The notes beneath the pieces were generated by a model. It saw only the letters and a list, made by a program, of their open reading frames with translations. It had not been told where the DNA came from and ran no database searches. A DNA stretch of 39,083 bases from assembly GCA_028866785.1 (NCBI GenBank), contig JAGWHN010000006.1, positions 1-39,083 of the forward strand, given 5' to 3'. Below are positions 32,913 to 39,083 of the stretch, piece by piece (the first letter of the stretch is position 1; every line of letters begins with the position of its first letter). The position numbers and the translations under genes were made by a program. Origin of the DNA: Microcaldota archaeon. GTDB taxonomy: Archaea > Micrarchaeota > Micrarchaeia > Micrarchaeales > CABMGC01.

Positions 32913-32968
32913 GCGATGCAATAGAGTATATTAAGCTAATTTTCCATTTAGTTATCTGAGGCATATAG

Positions 32969-33811
32969 ATGGTGGACCCTAAGACTTTCAAGAACGAGTG
33001 GGCGGCTGGGCTCTCGGCTTACCTTGGCACAGAGCAGGTCGCGAAGGGAAGAGTTTTTGCAACGGGGCTCGGAGGAAGCGGACTTGTAGGGGAAATGCTA
33101 AAGCATGCAATGAACGGGAGAGTGGTCTACTCGAAGACTGCATCAAGAGAAAAGTTTGACTGGATTATTGCAATAAGCTACTCCGGAAACACCTGGGAGA
33201 CAATTGGCGTGGTGAACGCCATGAAGAGAAAGGGAACAAAGCTGCTTGCAATAACCTCAGGAGGGAAACTTGCAAAGATGGCAGATCGGGTCATAAAATT
33301 GCCGGAAGGGATGATGGCGCGAGATGCATTTCCTTTCATCTTGAGCGCAGCGCTTGCCGCAGTCGGGGCCAAGGCAGAGCTGAAGAGGGCATTGGCGTCT
33401 GTGAAAAATGCGGATCTGGGCAGTGCGAGAGGGATAATTCCGAAAATCAAAAACAAGTTTCCTGTAATTTACGCATCCGCAGGTATGATAGTCGCCGCAA
33501 AGAGATTCAAGCAGCAGCTAAACGAGAACGCGAAGATGTTTGCGTTCTTCTCCAAGATGCCCGATGCATTCCATAATGACACTGAGCCGTTCTTTTGGAG
33601 GAACGACTCTTTTGTGCCGGTGGTATTGGGACGTGGATACCCAAGGGAGACGACCGCGAGACCGATCCCTAAGGCCATTTTCATTAAGGCAAACAGCGAT
33701 AGTGAAATTGGAGACATTGCAAGGACGATGTGCCTTTTGGATTATGTCTCGCTTAGGCTCACGGAGATAAGAAAGGTAAAAAGGGACTCTTCGAGAAGAT
33801 ACGGAACATGA
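32969..33811 (+). CDS. Phosphoglucose/phosphomannose isomerase, copy 1
   Basis: The 280-residue SIS-fold sugar isomerase matches archaeal bifunctional PGI/PMI: GLGGSGLVGEM, AISYSGNTWET, TSGGKLAKMADR, and the active-site region KQQLNENAKMFAFF with PDAFHND. It should interconvert glucose-6-P or mannose-6-P with fructose-6-P. The C-terminus ends about 25 residues earlier than copy 2 and lacks the conserved GID...LK segment with a catalytic Lys. It may be a partial or altered enzyme. Confidence 0.85.
   Translation: MVDPKTFKNEWAAGLSAYLGTEQVAKGRVFATGLGGSGLVGEMLKHAMNGRVVYSKTASREKFDWIIAISYSGNTWETIGVVNAMKRKGTKLLAITSGGKLAKMADRVIKLPEGMMARDAFPFILSAALAAVGAKAELKRALASVKNADLGSARGIIPKIKNKFPVIYASAGMIVAAKRFKQQLNENAKMFAFFSKMPDAFHNDTEPFFWRNDSFVPVVLGRGYPRETTARPIPKAIFIKANSDSEIGDIARTMCLLDYVSLRLTEIRKVKRDSSRRYGT
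33485..33565 (+). repeat. Near-identical tract shared by isomerase copies (unit 1)
   Basis: This 81-nt stretch matches 34414-34494 with one mismatch, including synonymous sites, while flanking parts of the paralogues have diverged. It spans the MIVAAKRFKQQLNEN...SKMPD active-site region. Confidence 0.75.
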
Positions 33812-33861
33812 ATGTTTAAAAGGAATTGCTGGTAAAGCTTGATTGTTCAAAGAGTGAGCAG

Positions 33862-34791
33862 ATGGTAGCCAAGAAAAAAGAAAGCGGACCTATAGTGATG
33901 GATATTAACAACTGGGAAGAGGAGTGGATTACCGCACTCTCAATGTACCTAGACACTAGACCCATTGCAACCGAGGGCGAGATATTCGCAACGGGAATGG
34001 GGGGAAGCGGGATAGTGGGCGAGGTCCTAAAGCACATTGCAAATAAGGGGGTCGTTTTCTCTAAGCTGCCGATAAAGAAAAGATTTGACTGGGTGCTTGC
34101 AATAAGCTACTCCGGAAACACCACAGAGACGATATACACGATGAAGCAGATGAGGAAGCTTGGCGCAAAGATAATCGCGATAACCTCAGGGGGCAAGCTT
34201 GCAAAGATGGCAGACCACGTGGTGAAATTGCCCGCAGGAATGATGCCAAGGGATGCATTCCCATACATACTTTCTGCAGCGCTCGCGGCAATAGATTGCA
34301 AAAGGGAAATAAAGGACGCAATAACCGCGGTAAAGCAGACAAATCTTAAGAACTCCGAAAAGATAGTCAGAACGCTGCACAACAGAATTCCGGTGCTTTA
34401 CTCTTCAGGTTGGATGATAGTCGCCGCAAAAAGATTCAAGCAGCAGCTAAACGAGAACGCGAAGATGTTTGCGTTCTTCTCCAAGATGCCCGATTCCTTC
34501 CACAATGAGATTGAGCCGTTCTTCTGGAATGATAAGAGCGGATTCATCCCGGTAATAATCGGAAACGGATACCTTGCAAAGGTGACCTCAAAGCTCATAC
34601 CGCACGCATTCCACATAAACGCAAAGAAGACCACAAAAGTCCTCGAGGTGGTGGGATCAATATACCTGCTGGACTATGTGTCTGTGAAGCTTGCCGAGAA
34701 GAAGGGGATAGATAGGATAGCGATACCCGGAATAACCCAGGGAAGAAAAGTGATAAGCGGGCTCAAGAGCTTCCATACGAAGATGGGATAA
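33862..34791 (+). CDS. Phosphoglucose/phosphomannose isomerase, copy 2
   Basis: The 309-residue protein has the full archaeal PGI/PMI set: GMGGSGIVGEV, AISYSGNTTET, SGGKLAKMADHVV, LNENAKMFAF with FHNEIEPFF, and a complete end DYVSVKLAEKKGIDRIAIPG followed by LKSF, which carries the expected catalytic Lys. It is probably the main active isomerase of the pair. ATG 33862 is chosen; the frame also opens from TTG 33826. It is a tandem duplicate of the preceding gene. Confidence 0.9.
   Translation: MVAKKKESGPIVMDINNWEEEWITALSMYLDTRPIATEGEIFATGMGGSGIVGEVLKHIANKGVVFSKLPIKKRFDWVLAISYSGNTTETIYTMKQMRKLGAKIIAITSGGKLAKMADHVVKLPAGMMPRDAFPYILSAALAAIDCKREIKDAITAVKQTNLKNSEKIVRTLHNRIPVLYSSGWMIVAAKRFKQQLNENAKMFAFFSKMPDSFHNEIEPFFWNDKSGFIPVIIGNGYLAKVTSKLIPHAFHINAKKTTKVLEVVGSIYLLDYVSVKLAEKKGIDRIAIPGITQGRKVISGLKSFHTKMG
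34414..34494 (+). repeat. Near-identical tract shared by isomerase copies (unit 2)
   Basis: The partner of 33485-33565: 80 of 81 bases are identical and the only difference is a synonymous G/A in a Lys codon. Confidence 0.75.
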
Positions 34792-34822
34792 GCAATATAT
34801 ACCACCAAAGGCGACTCTGATC

Positions 34823-35119
34823 ATGGCAGCCAACGCTACATTATTTTTGACAGTTACAGACAAGATGGTCGCAAAACCTCAGTTAGGGAAAGTGAAGAGG
34901 GAATTCAAAGGCAGCGTGCTTGCGATAAGGGAAACCTCTCAAAACCGGCCCTTATACTCAACGGGAGGAAATCCGCACAGCGCTAATTTTATGGTAGAGG
35001 TCAAGGTAAAAACAAGCAAGGAGCTCCAGGAGATCACCGATGCGCTAAAGAAAATAGCAAGAGACGATAGAGTTTCTTACTATGTGACGGAAAAGAGCGG
35101 GATTAAACCGCCAGTTTAA
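34823..35119 (+). CDS. Hypothetical small protein with ferredoxin-like-fold pattern
   Basis: The 98-residue protein has no recognised family. The second half (MVEVKVKTSKELQEITDALK, then DDRVSYYVTEKSG) alternates strand-helix-strand like ACT or RNA-binding folds. CAATATATACC (34800-34810) lies about 20 nt before the start, suggesting an independent leaderless transcript. A tRNA-His gene on the other strand follows. Confidence 0.6.
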   Translation: MAANATLFLTVTDKMVAKPQLGKVKREFKGSVLAIRETSQNRPLYSTGGNPHSANFMVEVKVKTSKELQEITDALKKIARDDRVSYYVTEKSGIKPPV

Positions 35120-35123
35120 GACA

Positions 35124-35135
35124 TATTAGAAAAAG
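35124..35135 (-). terminator. T-run after tRNA-His
   Basis: On the minus strand, tRNA-His is followed immediately by CTTTTTC, a T5 run of the kind that ends archaeal tRNA transcripts. Confidence 0.5.
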
Positions 35136-35207
35136 GGCCTAGGCCGGGAATCGGACCCGGTCTAGGGGATCCACAGTCCCCCGTGCAGCCATTACACCAC
35201 CAAGGCC
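35136..35207 (-). tRNA. tRNA-His(GTG), G-1 encoded
   Basis: Acceptor GCCTTGG/CCTAGGC has one T-T mismatch (5-68). An extra encoded 5' G (G-1) faces discriminator C73, the histidine identity feature. D-stem GTG/CAC has GG in the loop; anticodon stem GGGGA/TCCCC with loop CTGTGGA gives GTG; T-stem CCGGG/CCCGG. The T-loop is TCCGATT, with C at position 55 instead of T. G26 is present and CCA is not encoded. CTTAATAATC, about 30 nt upstream, is the probable TATA box. Confidence 0.93.
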
Positions 35208-35259
35208 ATAAGCGTAACTAATCTGTCTTTTAGATTATTAAGCGTTAGTGAATTGCCGT

Positions 35260-35817
35260 TTAATCTCTTGATTTGTGCAGAAAACACTTCACCAAATGGT
35301 CGTTAACCATTCCGGTCGCCTGCATGAAGGAGTAGCATACCGATGGGCCCACAAAATTGAAGCCCCTTTTCTTTAGGTCTTTGCTCATTGCCTCTGAAAC
35401 GGGGGTTGAATAGGGCAGATCAGAGAGTTTTCTGAAACTTTTTGCATTGGGATTTGCTTCGGCAAATTTCCAGACATACCTGTCAAATGTCCCAAACTCC
35501 TTGCGTACTTCAAGGAATTTTCTGGAGTTGTTTATTATTGAATTTATCTTTGCGCGGTTCCTTATTATTCCAGGGTTTTTTAGCAGGGCGTTAAGTTTTG
35601 GGGATTTGTATCTTGAGATTTTAACAAAATCGAAGCGGTCAAGCGCCTTGCGGTAGTTTTTGCGTTTGTTTAGAACGGTGGACCACGAAAGGCCTGCCTG
35701 CATCCCTTCAAGCACAAGCAGCTCGAAGAGTTTTTTATCATCGTGGACCGGGATTCCCCACTCCTTATCATGGTATTCCACCATCAGCTCCCCTACAGCC
35801 CAGTCGCAGCGCTCCAT
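35260..35817 (-). CDS. tag: DNA-3-methyladenine glycosylase I
   Basis: The 185-residue protein has the Tag hallmarks: zinc ligands Cys4 (MERCDWA), His16 (EYHDKEWG), His174 and Cys178 (VNDHLVKC), and the catalytic region LEGMQAGLSW with Glu37. It excises 3-methyladenine from alkylated DNA. The open frame extends 27 codons upstream, but ATG 35817 places Cys4 correctly and CTTTTATTTT about 25 nt upstream fits a TATA box. The family is mainly bacterial, so transfer is possible. Confidence 0.95.
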   Translation of the reverse strand: MERCDWAVGELMVEYHDKEWGIPVHDDKKLFELLVLEGMQAGLSWSTVLNKRKNYRKALDRFDFVKISRYKSPKLNALLKNPGIIRNRAKINSIINNSRKFLEVRKEFGTFDRYVWKFAEANPNAKSFRKLSDLPYSTPVSEAMSKDLKKRGFNFVGPSVCYSFMQATGMVNDHLVKCFLHKSRD

Positions 35818-35903
35818 GCAAAAATAGCGCAACCAAAAAATAAAAGGCTTACGAGAGAAGGTTAGTAAATCTTTCAACAATTCCTTGAAAGAAAACAAAG
35901 ATA

Positions 35904-35925
35904 TTTATATTAGTTTGAATATAAA
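35904..35925 (+). promoter_or_regulatory. Inverted-repeat operator over TATA box of the heat-shock operon
   Basis: A perfect 8-bp inverted repeat, TTTATATT-N6-AATATAAA, lies 8-29 nt before the ATG at 35933 and covers the likely TATA box and start region. A dimeric winged-helix protein, plausibly the operon's own first gene product, would repress from here. Confidence 0.6.
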
Positions 35926-35932
35926 CTTGAAC

Positions 35933-36379
35933 ATGGCAGCGGAAGAGAAGATAGTCGTGCGTCAGGTCCAAAAGCCGCAAAAAGAGAACGTGGACACGCT
36001 CGTCTCATGGTTTTTGAAGTCGCTTGACCTCTCGGAGAATAGCGAAATTGAGCCTGAGCTGCTAAAGGAGATAGTTGGCGCGAACTTCAAGGGATCCGGG
36101 ATAACAAGCCTGGAGCTACACATGAGGCTCGATACCCCAAGGACAACGGTCATTTACCACTTAAACAGGTTCATCAATTCAGGGCTTGTTGTGAGGAAGG
36201 GAAGGAAGTATTTCCTTCGCGCGACAGACATGGAGAGCACCTTTGAGGAGCTCCAGGCGGACATGATGAGGGAATTCGGCAGGATGATGGAGATTGCAGA
36301 GAAGTTTGACCAGATGATGATAGGCGATGTCAACGGAAGAAAACAAGAACCAAGAAAACTTAGCAGAGGAAAAAAATAA
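35933..36379 (+). CDS. Winged-helix regulator at head of HSP70 operon
   Basis: The 148-residue protein has an ArsR-like winged-helix domain (about 35-105): LHMRLDTPRTTVIYHLNRFI as the helix-turn-helix and VVRKGRKYFLRA as the wing. A C-terminal helix (STFEELQADMMREFGRMMEI) is suited to dimerisation. Its position ahead of grpE-dnaK-dnaJ and the operator over its promoter suggest an autoregulated heat-shock repressor. The last 53 nt overlap the start of grpE in another frame. ATG 35933 is chosen at leaderless distance from the TATA box. Confidence 0.82.
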   Translation: MAAEEKIVVRQVQKPQKENVDTLVSWFLKSLDLSENSEIEPELLKEIVGANFKGSGITSLELHMRLDTPRTTVIYHLNRFINSGLVVRKGRKYFLRATDMESTFEELQADMMREFGRMMEIAEKFDQMMIGDVNGRKQEPRKLSRGKK

Positions 36380-36851
36380 TCTCGAAGAGCAGGTCGCGCA
36401 AACCAAGGAGGTAAGCGAGACTGACGAGCTCAAGGAGAGGCTGCTTAGGCTTGCCGCGGAGTTTGACAATTACAAGAAGAGGACCGCAAAGGAGGTCGAG
36501 GCCGCAAAGAACCTCGGAAAGATAGAGATGATAAGGAAGCTCCTTCCCGCAATCGATGAGCTTGAACTTGCGCTAGCCGCAATGAAGGGGAACGGAAATG
36601 ACCAGATAAAGGGCGTTGAGCTCGTCTACTCAAATCTGCTTGAGGTGCTAAAGGTAGAGGGGCTTGCAGTGATGGATGCCAAGGGGAAGGCAGACCCGTT
36701 CAAGCATGAGGTCATGCTCGTCAAGGAAAGCGATGAGGAAGAGGGGACGATCCTCGAGGTCATAAGGAAAGGTTACACATTCAAGGAGATGCTTATTCGG
36801 CCCGCTTCGGTGATCGTATCGAAGGGCAGGGAAGAAAAATTAGGTGAATAA
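36327..36851 (+). CDS. grpE: GrpE nucleotide exchange factor
   Basis: The 174-residue protein has an acidic disordered start, a long dimerisation helix ([20 protein letters not shown]) and a beta domain with the GrpE signature [10 protein letters not shown] and [20 protein letters not shown]. It releases ADP from DnaK. ATG 36327 overlaps the regulator gene by 53 nt, and dnaK starts 2 nt after the stop. Confidence 0.95.
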   Translation: MSTEENKNQENLAEEKNNLEEQVAQTKEVSETDELKERLLRLAAEFDNYKKRTAKEVEAAKNLGKIEMIRKLLPAIDELELALAAMKGNGNDQIKGVELVYSNLLEVLKVEGLAVMDAKGKADPFKHEVMLVKESDEEEGTILEVIRKGYTFKEMLIRPASVIVSKGREEKLGE

Positions 36852-36852
36852 A

Positions 36853-38712
36853 ATGAAAATCATAGGAATAGATCTCGGAACATCGAACTCAGCTGCAGCA
36901 GTGCTTGAGGGAGGAAGGCCAGTGTTGATACCAAGCAGCGAGGGAACATCCCTCTACGGAAAGTCGTTCCCGAGCTACGTCGCGTTTACAAAGGATGGAC
37001 AGAGGCTGATCGGCGAGCCGGCAAAGAGGCAGGCTGTCGCAAACCCTGACGGGACGCTCAACGCATTCAAGAGAAAGATGGGGACGGACTACAAGTACAA
37101 CGTATTCGGGAAGAGTTACTCGCCCCAGGAGCTTAGCGCAATGGTCTTGCAGAAGATCAAGAACGATGCGGAAGCGTTCCTTGGCGAGACGGTCACGAAG
37201 GCAGTCATAACGGTGCCCGCATATTTCAATGACAACCAAAGGCAGGCGACAAAGGATGCAGGGCAGATTGCAGGACTCGAGGTTGTAAGATTGGTGAATG
37301 AACCAACAGCAGCCAGCCTTGCATTTGGAATCGACAAGCAGCAGGGCAAGGAGATGAAGATCCTTGTCTACGACCTAGGGGGAGGAACGCTTGACGTCAC
37401 CATCATGGAATTCGGCAACGGAGTCTTTGAGGTAAAGTCCACAAACGGGGACACCCAGCTCGGCGGAACCGACATGGACAATGCGGTCACGGAGTTCCTT
37501 CTTGCGGAAGTCAAGAAGAGCGCAGGAATTGATGTAGCAAACGACAGGCAGGCGCTTCAGAGAATAAGGGAGGCGGGAGAAAAGGCAAAGATTGAGCTTT
37601 CGACGACTCTCACAAGCGACATTAACCTTCCATTCCTTGGGATGGGCCCAGGAAACGCTCCGGTCCACTTCACATACCAGCTAACAAGGGCAAAGCTGGA
37701 GGAAATTATTGTTCCGATTGTTGAGAGAACAACAAAGCCGGTAATAAATGCGCTCAAGGACGCAAAGCTTGAGCCAGTCAACATTGACAAGGTGATTCTT
37801 GTGGGAGGACCTACAAGAATGCCGATTGTCCAGCGATACGTTGAACAGCTTTTAGGAAAGAAGATTGAAAGGGGAGTTGACCCGATGGAGGCCGTAGCCT
37901 TCGGAGCTGCAATTCAGGCGGGAGTCCTAACTGGAGAGGTCAAGGACATTGTCCTGCTTGACGTGACGCCGCTCTCACTTGGTCTTGAGACCTATGGGGG
38001 AGTGATGACAAAGCTTATCGAGAAGAACACGACGATCCCGATAAAGAAGACGCAGGTCTTCTCAACGGCTGACGACTCGCAGACAAGCGTCGACATCCAC
38101 ATCCTCCAGGGAGAGAGGGCGATGTCCAAGGACAACATAGAGCTTGGACGTTTCATGCTCACAGGGATACCGCCAGCCCCGAGGGGAATGCCCCAAATCG
38201 AGGTCACATTTGACATTGACGCAAACGGAATCCTTCATGTCTCCGCAAAGGACAAGGCGACAAACAAGGAGCAGAGCATGCAGGTTGTCGCTCCGCACAA
38301 AATGAGCAAGGAGGAGATAGACAAGCGGATGAAGGAGGCCGAGCAGTACTCGGAGGAGGACAGGAAGATCCGCGAGTATGTCGAGACGAAGAACAATGCG
38401 GAGGGGATGATATACACGGGGGAGAAGCTCCTCAAGGAGAATGCCGCGAAGATCTCCGCGGAAAACAAGGAGAAAGTCGAGAAGGCGATTGCAGAGACGA
38501 AGGAGGCAATCCAAAAGGAGGATGCGCAGCTAATCTCGCAAAAGTACGAGACCCTAAAGGAGGTAATGCAGAAGATGGGAAGCGACATGTATGCGCAGAG
38601 CTCGCCCGAAGGAGCGCCAGAGGGCGAGCCCCAAACAGGCGCAGAGGGCGCCGGCGAGAATCCTGACAACAAGGAAAATCCAGAGAATCCTGATCCAAAG
38701 GTAGAGAAGTAA
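36853..38712 (+). CDS. dnaK: DnaK (HSP70) chaperone
   Basis: The 619-residue chaperone is full length: ATPase motifs [41 protein letters not shown] and LVGGPTRMP; linker [13 protein letters not shown]; substrate-binding beta domain with GERAMSKDN; helical lid; and an acidic Gly/Pro/Glu-rich tail. It binds unfolded proteins with DnaJ and GrpE. The ATG at 36853 is preferred to GTG at 36844. The stop TAA shares its last base with the dnaJ ATG. Bacterial-type HSP70 operons in archaea are generally regarded as acquired. Confidence 0.97.
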   Translation: MKIIGIDLGTSNSAAAVLEGGRPVLIPSSEGTSLYGKSFPSYVAFTKDGQRLIGEPAKRQAVANPDGTLNAFKRKMGTDYKYNVFGKSYSPQELSAMVLQKIKNDAEAFLGETVTKAVITVPAYFNDNQRQATKDAGQIAGLEVVRLVNEPTAASLAFGIDKQQGKEMKILVYDLGGGTLDVTIMEFGNGVFEVKSTNGDTQLGGTDMDNAVTEFLLAEVKKSAGIDVANDRQALQRIREAGEKAKIELSTTLTSDINLPFLGMGPGNAPVHFTYQLTRAKLEEIIVPIVERTTKPVINALKDAKLEPVNIDKVILVGGPTRMPIVQRYVEQLLGKKIERGVDPMEAVAFGAAIQAGVLTGEVKDIVLLDVTPLSLGLETYGGVMTKLIEKNTTIPIKKTQVFSTADDSQTSVDIHILQGERAMSKDNIELGRFMLTGIPPAPRGMPQIEVTFDIDANGILHVSAKDKATNKEQSMQVVAPHKMSKEEIDKRMKEAEQYSEEDRKIREYVETKNNAEGMIYTGEKLLKENAAKISAENKEKVEKAIAETKEAIQKEDAQLISQKYETLKEVMQKMGSDMYAQSSPEGAPEGEPQTGAEGAGENPDNKENPENPDPKVEK

Positions 38713-39083
38713 TGGCAAAAGACTACTACGAGATCCTTGGAGTCCCAAAAAACGCCAGCGAGGAGCAGATAAAAAAGGCATACAGGGAGCTAGCGCTTAA
38801 GTTTCACCCTGACAGGAACAAGGACAAGGGCTCTGAAGAGAAGTTCAAGGCAATCAACGAGGCCTACTCGGTTCTCGGGGAGCCGGAGAAGAGGCAGCAG
38901 TATGACGCGTACGGCTCGGCTGATTTCGGCCAGGGCTTTTCGGGCGGAAACGCTGGAGGATTCTCGCAGGATGAGATGTTCAGGGACATCTTCAACAACT
39001 TCGGAGGCTTTGAGGACATGTTCTCCCAGGCTGATGCGCAGAGCGTCAACCTTGCACTTTCGTTTGAGGACATAGAGGGCGGG
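38712..39083 (+). CDS. dnaJ: DnaJ (HSP40) co-chaperone, truncated by window edge
   Basis: The first 124 residues are present: the J domain with [20 protein letters not shown] and the HPD motif (FHPDRN), then a Gly/Phe-rich linker (FSGGNAGGF...[11 protein letters not shown]) and the start of the substrate domain (LSFEDIEGG). It stimulates DnaK ATPase. It overlaps the dnaK stop by one base. The zinc-binding and C-terminal parts lie beyond the window. Confidence 0.96.
   Translation, partial: MAKDYYEILGVPKNASEEQIKKAYRELALKFHPDRNKDKGSEEKFKAINEAYSVLGEPEKRQQYDAYGSADFGQGFSGGNAGGFSQDEMFRDIFNNFGGFEDMFSQADAQSVNLALSFEDIEGG

Noticed and set aside
38062..38672. Long frames opposite dnaK
   Set aside because: They are antisense to conserved DnaK sequence, with Leu- or Ser-rich translations typical of reverse-frame artefacts.

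Overview
The window is archaeal. It encodes archaease, RtcB ligase, fibrillarin, an archaeal class I CCA-adding enzyme, archaeal Trm1, a Y-family polymerase with a PCNA-binding tail, a DUF357 protein, an archaeosortase-like protein, a class III (type IV pilin-like) signal peptide and tRNA genes with introns. Many genes have a TATA-like box 22-30 nt before the start codon and little or no leader, which fits archaeal leaderless mRNAs. The pilin start (QSAMEYLLTYGWAF), small gene-dense layout and a non-canonical tRNA intron suggest a DPANN archaeon, probably Micrarchaeota-like. That placement is inference. No transposons, CRISPR arrays or rRNA genes were seen. || Layout. 1-2.2 kb: end of a HicA-like gene, archaease, a C/D-box sRNA sharing its TATA element, and a predicted archaeosortase. 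2.2-6 kb: Nudix-uracil-DNA glycosylase fusion, NicO-like metal transporter, intron-containing tRNA-Ile, AMMECR1, translesion polymerase. 6-13.2 kb: thioredoxin reductase divergent from a beta-CASP nuclease, a membrane protein, a C39-like peptidase, Rieske ferredoxin, pterin carbinolamine dehydratase, an ABC exporter pair and an aquaporin. 13.2-18.7 kb: tRNA-Ala, CCA-adding enzyme, AK6 kinase with a hypothetical gene, DUF357-Trm1, carbamate kinase, and a zinc-finger protein behind a palindromic operator and GC-rich leader. 18.7-23.5 kb: a winged-helix protein, a second C39-like peptidase with a basic tail, tRNA-Leu with an insertion in its T-loop, RtcB, a zinc-ribbon/helical-repeat protein and fibrillarin. 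23.6-29.2 kb: a soluble GAF/PAS histidine kinase and, two genes on, a response regulator with a winged helix and a degenerate GGDEF-like domain. 29.3-35.8 kb: pilin, regulator, RNase HI, TPR-AAA ATPase, tandem phosphoglucose/phosphomannose isomerases with a conversion-like tract, tRNA-His and 3-methyladenine glycosylase. 35.9 kb to end: a heat-shock operon of winged-helix regulator, GrpE, DnaK and DnaJ. || The clearest theme is RNA maturation. Four tRNA genes, none encoding CCA and two carrying insertions, lie with the CCA-adding enzyme, Trm1 (all four tRNAs have its G26 target), the splicing ligase RtcB and its activator archaease. A C/D-box guide RNA lies in the same window as fibrillarin, the methyltransferase that such guides use. 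Other themes are DNA repair (UDG fusion, Tag, translesion polymerase), two-component signalling and stress response. || The observations most worth checking are the T-loop insertion in tRNA-Leu, loss of the near-universal T55 in tRNA-Ala and tRNA-His, the C/D sRNA with its shared promoter, the Nudix-UDG fusion lacking Fe-S cysteines, the GGDEF-like response regulator, the TPR-AAA protein, and inverted-repeat operators in the heat-shock and zinc-finger gene promoters.
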